Shown here: in pieces, positions 37,676 to 46,592 of the stretch
Layout of the letters: the number at the start of each line of letters is the position of its first letter
Position numbering within the stretch: position 1 is the first letter of the stretch
Source: Gracilaria caudata
Lineage: Eukaryota; Rhodophyta; Florideophyceae; Gracilariales; Gracilariaceae
Reading direction: 5' to 3'
DNA length: 50,056 bases
Assembly (NCBI GenBank): GCA_030374735.1
Contig: JASCIV010000090.1
Span: forward strand, 1 to 50,056
The notes under the pieces: generated by a model
The model's database searches: none
The model's input: the letters and a program-made list of their open reading frames with translations, nothing else
What the model was told of the DNA's origin: nothing
Made by a program: the position numbers and the translations under genes

Positions 37676-40416
37676 AGGGCCGGGTCGGAGAGGAACGCTA
37701 GTGGGGAAGCAAGGACGGGGGCATCAAGTTGCGGGGAGACATGCAGCGAGAGAGAGGGGAAGAGAGGAAAGACTTGTACAACACGCGGCGTCGCGGTTTT
37801 GGGGGAGAACGGAACGTTGCGGGTTGGGCCTGAATCCGCGATGATTCCGGATTCAAATCGGGCAAGTTTGGGCGCACGCACCACGCGTAGATGTATCAAA
37901 AAGAAACGCGCACAAAAGAGGGCGACTGGCGGCGAGTTTATTTTTGAGTCTTGTGTGTGGCTGTGAGTTGCTTTTTGGTTGGGGCACGTGGCGCGCGGTT
38001 ACAGTGGCGCTGTGACGCAGCGGCAGCAGCAGCCGGACTGCGACGTCATGCAGCGGCACGATGATGAAGGGCGCCACGTGTGACAGCTGCAACTGGCCGT
38101 TGTGCGCGTGCCCTGGGGGGAGCAGCCGCCTGCGAGCGCAAGACTGCTGTGGAGCTTCAACGGGCGCGCGCCTCGTTCTCGTTGTTTGCTTCTCCGCCGC
38201 ATATCGTATCTATCTATCATAGTACCTTCTCCCCCTTGCAGATACAAGCATACTGTACAAAGCGTGCTTCGCAGCGGCGCCCTTTCGCGACACACGCGGA
38301 CGATCCTCGTTACATCCTGCGGTGCACATCCTGTAGTCCCTGCAACTCCCCTCTCGTGATTGCCTATCGTCTTCCTCGTCATCAGTTTCAGCAATCACGT
38401 GCTCACCAAACTTATCAGCACTTTAAAAAGCGCAAGTGCTTGCCGCGGCGCCTTACTGACCGTCCTGAACTAAAGCTGCAATCAGTTCGCCGGGCTTTTC
38501 GCACATCGCACAAAGCTCAAACCATCGTCGTGCTTGACAATTCGTTGGCACTCTTGCAACTCAGCCACTCCACAAGTCCGAAAGCAAATGAACAGGTGCC
38601 CAGAATCATCCAATGGATGTCTATGCCTATGACATACGTGTAGAGTTACAAGCACACCACAAGAACTAATCAAAACAATGTCATTGCAGCACTGTAACAT
38701 GTTGTTTCGAGCCTATCGTCACTCCCGATTTGAATCTGCCCGAACCGAACACCTCGGATCATGGCGCTTCCTGTTTGCTTCACACACAATCCTTGGCAAT
38801 CAAGGGTACTTGTGATCTACAACATTTGCAGTTCTCCAGCGCACAGGATATCCCTAATGTGAATGTTCAGCAGTGAAGTTTCCGTCTTTGTCGCAACTAC
38901 TTGTCAAACCTGATCGCCTCCAATGAGGCGCTCTGGGCGCACAACGTGGACGAACGAGAACACCTCTATGTAGCAGGTGCAGTGCAGCGTCGTCTTATTA
39001 CATTTAGTGCTGTGTTGACACCACTTCGCTCGAACGAGTTCTATTTACAGACCCTGACCGTCATTGTAACCTCGCAGGCTTAACAGTGTGCTTTTGTGTG
39101 CTACCTTGGTACCCTTGTACGGGAGTATAAGGTTTAACCAGCGCTTCCCCAGCCAGCAAAAACAAGGTAAACACAAACACACGCTAACAGGGTTAACCCC
39201 GTTCTGATTTTCACCCACACCGGTTGATCACCTGGTACATTCCAGCATTTTGTATTGTTAACGCGATGCTGATCTTGTAATGTTAAACACCGCAAGTGGT
39301 GCCAGTTGTCAGCGGAAGCGCGCTGCGTGGCAATTACTCATCACAGATATTGAGTATGTCAATAATCCTGCAAATCTATGGCACTAACTCTCGATTCACC
39401 GTAGCTATCTTTGAGGCACTACCAACATCTGCCACACAATTCGCAAAATAGCTTAAAGAAAAATGAGTCTATGGCACTTGACAACAAATCATGTTTCCTT
39501 CCAGACTAGCTTCACTATTAACTTATCAGGGAACGCGCGACCCACTTCTGCCATCCAGGCTGCTTTCGATGCGCACAGAAACGTAGCCTTGCTATGGTCT
39601 CGAACAACACGAACAACCATATCCGAGCCATCCGTTCTTGTGGACGCAGCGGGGGAGAACTGCCTAGCCGGATGGCATTTCTGCATTCACCATGCATGTA
39701 CGAAGGGTAGAACTCCGAAGGTCGTAGAACGCTACATTGAACCGGTGGGTAAGCCTGGGTCCCTGAAATGGTTCGCGAGTCGCGAATCGTGACAAATGCT
39801 GTCAAAGAACCGAAAAATTTTCAGTTTTCTGGAAGTCAACGACTTGCGCCCATAATATTATTGGGATGCACATGCACTGTCCCTCCAAATGCATATCTTT
39901 TCGTCTGCTGCAGCAGTATCATGTTGATGACGATCCTGATGAGGTCACTAGGTAACTTCAGCAGCTGGACACAGTTTTGTCGGTGGCACGTACGTCGTGC
40001 AAAGCTTTCCCTTCCAGAAAATTCTCTCGTTGTTGTTCGACCTGCGCCTAGAACTCTGTGTATGATAGCTGCTTTCTCCTCATTGACATTGCTCCACAAC
40101 GCAAAGTTCGATACAGAGCTGAGGAGGTCATCTGCAATTGTTGGCTGGCTGTCTTTGCTGTTGTTGCTAATCGACCAGTTTCAAACTTCTGACAGCCGCG
40201 GGCAAGAGGTGGCAAACATTGAAGCGCCTGCTAAGGGCAGAGCTCTGTCTTCGTCTCGCGGGTAATGAGAGGTGCATGAGCTTTCGAATCCATTGGAAGC
40301 TTTACATATCTACTACAGCTTTGTTTTGTGTCTAGCGCGTGTATTGAAGCAAGGAGATATACGAGGGCTAATACATTCCACACAAGGCCAATCCCCTTTT
40401 CCTAAAAGCGGGTACA
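37676..40416. other. Gene-poor region, 2.7 kb
   Basis: This is the longest gene-free stretch. Open frames at 38080-38643, 39463-39792 and 39768-40265 lack recognisable content. Two dispersed motif copies are present: 39101-39120 (reverse orientation) and 39699-39735. A Sec10 promoter should lie just before 40417; there is no obvious TATA box. Confidence 0.5.
39699..39735. repeat. Dispersed motif copy
   Basis: TACGAAGGGTAGAAC, then GAAGGTCGTAGAACGCTACA: the same three cores in the same order as at 19006-19218. Confidence 0.55.
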
Positions 40417-43344
40417 ATGGTTACAAGACGTGGAGCTCTTGAAAGTTCAAAAGAACCTCAAGCCTTTCGAATTCGGAGACCATCCAACCGCGAGTCTGTA
40501 ATCTATTCCAACTCTTCTGTACCTCAGGAATCATCACCTTTGACAAAGTTTAAGTTTCGAAGTGAAAGAGAACATTTCCAGGAGCCCACATCATGGCTGG
40601 AGCGAAGTGAGCTCACGTCAAAGAGCTTCAATGCTCACGATTTTTTGCAACGCTCTATTCTACAACGACATGATCGCAATGGGACGAAGATTCCACACCT
40701 CCCCCTTCTCGACTCTTCTGTGGACGCCGATGCTGCGCTTGCAACCTTAGATACTGTCGAAACAACTCTAAGAGCACATCGGGACGAGTCGATAAGGGAA
40801 GAACTCTCAGCTCGCGACAGGCTGAAGCGAGCACTGCATGGATCTTCGAAAAAAAGGGAGGAATTGAGCACTACCGCTCGTAAAGTACGTGCAAATGTGG
40901 TGACATTTGGTGAGGCCGGGAAGCAAGCTGTCAAGTCGCTACAAGAAGGAATCCTATCTCTGAATGAACATATTTCGTCTCTAGCTTCGTTGGTGGAGGC
41001 TAGAGATCTAGTGGCATTGCTGACGGACCAAGCTTCCGAACTGGATGCTGTGCACGTCAGCAAACTTCTAGCAAAAGCATCGAAGACACTTGAAGGGCCA
41101 TCAATAAGGGAACACTTATCGACAGAAGAGTTTGAAAGGGCAAAATCTGAAGTCGATGCTTGCCAAAGAGAGCTCGTCGAAAGTATTTTCAACTGGATGC
41201 GAGAGGCTGTGGAATCAGCAAACAGTATAACTGTAAGGGACTGCGCTCTTGCTGCTTCAGAGCTGGGTGTTTACAACCGGTTTGTCGAAGAATACATCAG
41301 TCATATGGTCTCTGTTGAGGATGTAGCGGCCCCAGAGGAGTTTTTACCCGCAGATACAACAGATATCCTTCAGCTTTTCAAAGAAACCTGTAGTGCCGCA
41401 ATAAGCATGTTCCGGAGCATGATTTTGGGGATAGTTGACACATTTTCAGATCCATCAATGCCACTGAGTATTCTTGTACGTTTGATCACAGAAAGAATGC
41501 TCCTTCGTAGAGCGACGGAAATCTTTAAAAAGACCAAGAATATCATAGAAAATGATTCAGATAAATCCAAGTCGAAAGGTTATGAGACGCCGGACAGCGA
41601 AGAGTTGGATACACTCCCGAGGAGCTCTGGGCCTAATGCCCCAAACATGGAATTTTATTATATGTCCATGTCTGAAGTACCGGAATATGAGAACGAAGTG
41701 CAGAGGCACGCACTAATGGAGAAGAGGAAGTATCTTGTTCTATCCGCGGAAGTGTTTCAGGCTTGGGCAAGCTATAGATCAGATGTTCAAAGGATATGTC
41801 GGGATTTGGGTCATGTATTTGTTGCATCCGTCTTCGATGTTGTAGAGGATCCGCACGAAGAATTTGTTTGTCGACAAGCCCGAAGCTACCTAGAACTGGA
41901 GAAGAAGTGGATTGATGATCAATTGGCGATTGCTTTTATCGACATATCATACATCGAATCAAGTCTGTCGCAGCTGGCGCCTACGGAACATTGTGATCCG
42001 AAGAAGTTCCATGAGTATGCCCGTCTTTACATTGCCATAATTGCCAAGTTTAAGGACATGACTTCAACTGCCGTCAATTTCACATCGGAATCCATTGTTC
42101 GTTTATCTAAAATTGCTATCGCTCTCACCGGTGGCTCACTTCAAGATTTTACACAGAATGGCTCAGAGTCAGAAGACCCATGTCAAAGGGATTTCGTAAT
42201 AGGATGCGCAAAGGCTGACTTTCATGTTGCATCCTCCAGTATGGACATAATGGAATCTCACCCCGAAGATCAAACGGGACTTTCCCATAGTGCAATTGAG
42301 AGTGAAAATGAAGACTCTACCCGAATGCCAGAGCATGGAAAGTTAACAATACTTGTCAGGAATGCCATAAACAATATTTTGAGAAGTCTGATGGTGATGT
42401 ACGTTGCTAATGCAGAAACTGTGCTACAAGCAGCGGCTCCTATACTCCCAACTCGCAAAGAAGATGCCGTCAAAGAAGAATTATGGACACATACCTCCTC
42501 TCCGCTTACGGCGTATGCTATGGCTGTTGAAAAACTTTCTCAAGCGAACGAGCTTATGGCTAACTTCCTACTGAACCTGAAGAACATTCAGAGGGATGTC
42601 AACGATTCTGAGACTCTGATCGACCCAGAAATTAATCTTTATCATTTGGTTTCGCAAGAAACAAGGGATGTTTTCCACACTGAACTGACAAGCGGGTTGA
42701 GTGAGCTAGGAGCCGAGGCTCAACAAGGCGTGACGTCCGCGATTCGTGCAATGAGTCATCGCTTAGTCGCGATACTTTCGGCTCCAGACGCTGCAATTAG
42801 GTACACCAGTTCAAAGGACAATTATTACAGTCAAGCTTTGAACAGAAGTTTCGAAGAAAACCAAGTACCATCAGGTATCCCGAAGCCCAAACCATCAATG
42901 GCTTTTATCGAGGTGTGTAATTTTCTCGAACATCAAATTCGTTTCATCGTAAAGAACATAAGAGGCTGCAATCGTGATTTCATTTTGGCGGAAGTTGGAG
43001 CTCTCACTCGAGATGCAGTCCTAAAATGTTGGTGTAGTTGCCAAAGTCATATATCCTTGGCAGGGGCGATACAAATGATTGCGGATAGCCGAATAGTTTT
43101 GAAGGCATTACAAAACCACGTGATGTCCGTCGAAGCAGTACGTTGTTTACCATCACTGGCACAGTTGTTCTTGGAAACTCCAGACGGTCTGTGGGCTTGT
43201 ATTGAAAATACAACGTTAGCGGATGTGGACGCCAGGATACTTGTTAGTTTGCTGAGGAAAAGGCCAGATTCTGGATCTCGGGAGATAATAAAAGTATGCC
43301 AGTCTTTGGGGGCCATAGAAGGGGAGCTCACTGAAGACACATAG
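40417..43344 (+). CDS. Exocyst subunit Sec10 (EXOC5)-like
   Basis: The 975-residue, almost wholly helical protein fits Sec10. The N-terminal coiled region has the Sec10-type segment ELSTTARKVRANVVTFGEAGKQAVKSLQEG (about 148-177), comparable to F..L..R......A...GD.L.....R..A...I. The middle contains long helical bundles (LLRRATEIFKKTKNI; VFQAWASYRSDVQRICRDL). The C-terminal 120 residues (VCNFLEHQIRFIVKNIRGCNRDFILAEVGALTRDAVLKCW, then LQNHVMSVEAVRCLPSLAQLFLETPDGLWAC) correspond to the Sec10 end with its FL.ELG..L...L...W and L..I..IF...P..L..L pattern. The exocyst tethers secretory vesicles to the plasma membrane. Another tethering-complex (CATCHR) subunit is the alternative. True ATG, no intron. 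Confidence 0.7.
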   Translation: MVTRRGALESSKEPQAFRIRRPSNRESVIYSNSSVPQESSPLTKFKFRSEREHFQEPTSWLERSELTSKSFNAHDFLQRSILQRHDRNGTKIPHLPLLDSSVDADAALATLDTVETTLRAHRDESIREELSARDRLKRALHGSSKKREELSTTARKVRANVVTFGEAGKQAVKSLQEGILSLNEHISSLASLVEARDLVALLTDQASELDAVHVSKLLAKASKTLEGPSIREHLSTEEFERAKSEVDACQRELVESIFNWMREAVESANSITVRDCALAASELGVYNRFVEEYISHMVSVEDVAAPEEFLPADTTDILQLFKETCSAAISMFRSMILGIVDTFSDPSMPLSILVRLITERMLLRRATEIFKKTKNIIENDSDKSKSKGYETPDSEELDTLPRSSGPNAPNMEFYYMSMSEVPEYENEVQRHALMEKRKYLVLSAEVFQAWASYRSDVQRICRDLGHVFVASVFDVVEDPHEEFVCRQARSYLELEKKWIDDQLAIAFIDISYIESSLSQLAPTEHCDPKKFHEYARLYIAIIAKFKDMTSTAVNFTSESIVRLSKIAIALTGGSLQDFTQNGSESEDPCQRDFVIGCAKADFHVASSSMDIMESHPEDQTGLSHSAIESENEDSTRMPEHGKLTILVRNAINNILRSLMVMYVANAETVLQAAAPILPTRKEDAVKEELWTHTSSPLTAYAMAVEKLSQANELMANFLLNLKNIQRDVNDSETLIDPEINLYHLVSQETRDVFHTELTSGLSELGAEAQQGVTSAIRAMSHRLVAILSAPDAAIRYTSSKDNYYSQALNRSFEENQVPSGIPKPKPSMAFIEVCNFLEHQIRFIVKNIRGCNRDFILAEVGALTRDAVLKCWCSCQSHISLAGAIQMIADSRIVLKALQNHVMSVEAVRCLPSLAQLFLETPDGLWACIENTTLADVDARILVSLLRKRPDSGSREIIKVCQSLGAIEGELTEDT

Positions 43345-43560
43345 AATGGAGCATTATTCGGTTTGGATCCGGTATCAATGACGATGGCTTTTCAATGGTG
43401 AACGGCTTTCGTTCCTCGTCAAGGTTTAGAAATAACGTCAGGTCCTCATCGAACGTCAAAAAGGTATCACTTCAGCTTCAGAGCTACATATGAACGGATT
43501 TAGGGCCAAAAATTGTGCTGGTTGCCAGGAGCATCACTGATCAGGACTTCTTTGTGGCCC

Positions 43561-43767
43561 ATGGCTCAGGCCGCAAAGAGGAAATACAGCAGTTCCAGAC
43601 TGTTCAAAAGCAAAAGTGAAGGACAATTGCCAGTTGTGTTGAGGACCGAGGACAACACTACAATACAATTTGGGCATTGTTCGCATTTCGTCTCAGAAAA
43701 GCTTGGAGACGGTTATCTAGCTTTTATCCCTCGTAGGGCTGCTTATGAAGTCAAAACAGCTTGGTAG
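43561..43767 (+). CDS. Upstream ORF before the lipase gene
   Basis: An ATG-started frame of 68 codons (MAQAAKRKYSSSRLFKSKS...) ends 23 bases before the lipase ATG. It is basic at the start, with no recognised domain. It may be a translated uORF controlling the lipase or a chance frame; a splice joining it to the lipase would need an implausibly short intron. Confidence 0.3.
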   Translation: MAQAAKRKYSSSRLFKSKSEGQLPVVLRTEDNTTIQFGHCSHFVSEKLGDGYLAFIPRRAAYEVKTAW

Positions 43768-43790
43768 TTCGTCACAAAGCCAGGCAGACG

Positions 43791-46304
43791 ATGTCATTCG
43801 TTGCACAGGCAAAGAGAGGTAAAAGTTCCTATGCCCTCGACACACCCGACGATGTTGAAAATTGGAACGTGGTTTTCAATGAAGACAGTCCTGACATTTC
43901 GCAGGAAGTGAATTCCGTCCGGTTCGTGATTCCCAAAGAGCCGTCATCTCATTCGCAGCTTGCTAGGCCATACGATGACTTTTCAGTTGTTTCTTCAGAG
44001 GACGTGGACGCAAGAGAAAGTTATGGGTTTTCTGCAGCTCCGAAAGAAGAAGCTGTTTCTATCAATCTCAGTGCAAAGACGTTCACCAAGCTGGAAGTGA
44101 TTGGTGCCGAAGAGGTGACTAAATTGCTGTGGTGGTTTCATGGATTCATTTTGTTTGGTATATTGTTCTCGATTGTATTCGTGGCACTGGCTAACACAGT
44201 TTATCTCAGGCTTGATTCCATTCGTGGGACTATGGTTCGTTATTACAATCTACCGCAGACCTATGAATGGGTGCTATCCATCGCAAACATTTTGTGCTTT
44301 TTCTATGCCATATCACTGGCTATTGTTTTCACATCTCGGATGCTGCGCATTCGTCGAGTAGATCGAACTCATGAACAAGTTTGGGTGATTCTATTGACGA
44401 TAGCAGCAGCCATCTATATGAATCCATACGAGAGTATTGTGCGTATCATGATCAGTGCGGATTACAACCTGCGGGAGGAAAGATGGTATGACCCTATTTC
44501 TCGAATGTATGATTCTGTTCGAGATGCATCGTTTACAGCCAGCACTCTCTTCTACGTTTGGGCAACGGTGCATTCATATAGGGTTCTGACTGGGAAACTC
44601 GGAATCAAGTTTTATGTTCCGAAAGTACTTCTAATCGTTGTGTATATGTTACTCAAGCAGTTCGCCTTTTGGCGATTTGATATCTACATGTCAGAAATGC
44701 CAATTGCGTCAATGGTGGCGATGCTACAGCTTTATAAGACTCTGAACTCCTGGCCAGTGAAAGGCGTAGTGTTTGTAACTGTGGTGACAGGGTTCGAGTT
44801 GCTTCTCGTGGGATGGATCATCCGAGAGATTCGAATCACTCGGCGTTTCTTGAAGAGCAAAGATTACACGAAGTATCGCACGAAGCAGATTGGAATTCGA
44901 TTCTTCCTGTACCATAATCTAACATTTTACGTAGTATTCTGGTTATGTTATCTGCTCCTGCTTCTAGGTCTTCCTTCGGGCGCTCAGTTAGCAGCCATGA
45001 AAGTTTTCAAGGTATCCTATGTTGAAGTTCAATATGTTCCGTTCGGGCTGTCTATTTTGTATCTTTCTTATGTCACCGTAGAAGCCTACATGAATCTGCC
45101 CTCCGACGCTATTGGTTTAAAAGGCTGGTTGTGTCCGCAAGCTCCGAGATTGAATGGGCTGCTAGAACCGATTACATACAGAAAGCGGGAACCCAATTCT
45201 CAAGTCGTACAAACAAACTGTTTCGTTATGGAAACTCATGTCATTATGTTTAACTTTGCATGGCTCGTGTATTACTATGACACTCCAAAAATGTCGAAGC
45301 TTAATGGTATGCGGAACAAGTTTGATTATGAAGTAAGGAAAGTTGTGCGTGACGAAGGAACAGATACGCGTGCGCTGATAGTTAATAGAGATGACCGGAT
45401 CATTGTCGCTTTCCGAGGAACGAACAGTGGTCGTAACTTGCGTACTGATCTAAAGGCCTTTCACGTCCAACTACACCGCATCCTCCCGACTGCATCGGGA
45501 GAAAACCAAGCTAGAGAGCTTTTCGGGAGTATTACACAGGAGATTCTTGAAAGCCGTGATGCTCAACAGGCGAAAGTCCATCGAGGGTTTGCGGAGGCAT
45601 ACTTGAGCGTTGCAGACGAAGTTATGAATTGGATCAAAGAACTCTACGATTGCGATCCTCGTCCAGTATTTCTTACGGGTCATAGCCTCGGTGGAGCACT
45701 CGCCACTATATGCGCCCTTGACTGCGCATTGAAGTACCAGCTGGGCACTAGCGATATTTATGTCGCAACGTTTGGCTCCCCAAGAGTAGGCAACTCCGCA
45801 TTCAGGAAGGTATACGACGAGCTAGTCCCCGCATCATGGCGAGTATCCATTGCCGCGGATATAGTCACTACTCTACCCAAGGTTGACTACCAACATGTTG
45901 GGAAAAAAATCATGCTGACTACCGCTGGAGACTTGTTCATTGACCCGAACTCCTTGGAGCTTTCAATGTGGAGTGGTGACTCACTATCGTTTGTCCATCA
46001 CCGAAAGGCTTCTTATCTCCTGGCAATGCGAGCGTGGTGCAATCGCCACGAAAGGGGAGCCTATAGGCCTCAGTTTTGGAATTGGCCGTTCTCTGCGGAA
46101 GATGAGAGACGATGGCCAGCTGCTGTTTGTATAGATTCAAGTGATGATGTTCATCGCGAGCACCGTCGCCATCTTCTTCATCAAGACGCAATGATTGATG
46201 CCCTCAATGAAACCAAAGCGGAGAACATAGGGGAACGAGCTGTTGATAATTGGTCACGATTGACACGACGCCTTATTCTTAACAGCGCTGTACATAAGAC
46301 TTAG
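43791..46304 (+). CDS. Multi-pass membrane class 3 lipase
   Basis: The 837-residue protein has an acidic N terminus (1-105), a membrane region with about eight hydrophobic helices (near 114-138, 158-182, 197-212, 250-264, 276-292, 325-345, 376-395 and 414-431), then a lipase class 3 domain from about 480. In it DDRIIVAFRGTNS (534-546) precedes the oxyanion region, the nucleophile is Ser632 in TGHSLGGALA, the Asp is probably 690 in IAADIVTTLP, and the His is at 736/737 in FVHHRKASY. FGSPRVGN is also conserved. It should hydrolyse acylglycerols or phospholipids at a membrane. The large N-terminal membrane bundle is unlike DAG lipases with four helices and recalls seven- to eight-helix receptor or Wntless-like folds by topology only. 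The frame reaches TTG at 43761; ATG is 43791. Confidence 0.88.
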   Translation: MSFVAQAKRGKSSYALDTPDDVENWNVVFNEDSPDISQEVNSVRFVIPKEPSSHSQLARPYDDFSVVSSEDVDARESYGFSAAPKEEAVSINLSAKTFTKLEVIGAEEVTKLLWWFHGFILFGILFSIVFVALANTVYLRLDSIRGTMVRYYNLPQTYEWVLSIANILCFFYAISLAIVFTSRMLRIRRVDRTHEQVWVILLTIAAAIYMNPYESIVRIMISADYNLREERWYDPISRMYDSVRDASFTASTLFYVWATVHSYRVLTGKLGIKFYVPKVLLIVVYMLLKQFAFWRFDIYMSEMPIASMVAMLQLYKTLNSWPVKGVVFVTVVTGFELLLVGWIIREIRITRRFLKSKDYTKYRTKQIGIRFFLYHNLTFYVVFWLCYLLLLLGLPSGAQLAAMKVFKVSYVEVQYVPFGLSILYLSYVTVEAYMNLPSDAIGLKGWLCPQAPRLNGLLEPITYRKREPNSQVVQTNCFVMETHVIMFNFAWLVYYYDTPKMSKLNGMRNKFDYEVRKVVRDEGTDTRALIVNRDDRIIVAFRGTNSGRNLRTDLKAFHVQLHRILPTASGENQARELFGSITQEILESRDAQQAKVHRGFAEAYLSVADEVMNWIKELYDCDPRPVFLTGHSLGGALATICALDCALKYQLGTSDIYVATFGSPRVGNSAFRKVYDELVPASWRVSIAADIVTTLPKVDYQHVGKKIMLTTAGDLFIDPNSLELSMWSGDSLSFVHHRKASYLLAMRAWCNRHERGAYRPQFWNWPFSAEDERRWPAAVCIDSSDDVHREHRRHLLHQDAMIDALNETKAENIGERAVDNWSRLTRRLILNSAVHKT

Positions 46305-46592
46305 GTCGTGTGTAATTTATGTTTGCCATTCGAAACTGTTTTGACGGTGTGGCATACGCTAAACGATGTTGGATGTTACTTATATGTTCTTTCCAAGAAG
46401 CCTTCGCTTCTTGGAAAGAACATATGTACCCAGTCGGAACATAAACTTGTACAGATTTTCTTTTATAGTAATAAGCACCTTGTCGGGCACATGCGATCCG
46501 CCTTCCCGTGGTGTGCCTGACTTCCTTTTGGAAGCGAAACGGATCTGCGTTTGGGACTCCGAAGGAGACCTACATTTTTCGAGCTAAGGAAG
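46305..46592. other. Spacer between lipase and LINE ORF
   Basis: It contains the lipase 3' end, a perfect hairpin (46382-46425), and probably the retrotransposon's 5' UTR. I cannot place the exact 5' end of the element because no target duplication can be checked within the window. Confidence 0.5.
46382..46425. repeat. Perfect hairpin, 20-bp arms and 4-nt loop
   Basis: Arm ATATGTTCTTTCCAAGAAGC, loop CTTC, then the exact reverse complement. It lies 78 bases after the lipase stop and 168 bases before the LINE ATG. Candidates are a 3'-end or RNA-stability hairpin, a small-RNA precursor, or a structural part of the LINE 5' UTR. Confidence 0.9.

Noticed and set aside
38080..38643. 187-codon open frame on the plus strand
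   Set aside because: It starts at GTG, has no recognisable domain, composition is irregular, and no flanking signals support it.
39768..40265. Plus-strand ORF with hydrophobic segments, overlapping a minus-strand frame at 39836-40160 with some coding-like character and GTACGT/GCAG splice-like signals
   Set aside because: The two frames compete, neither has a convincing start, and I could not join the minus-strand pieces into a recognised protein.
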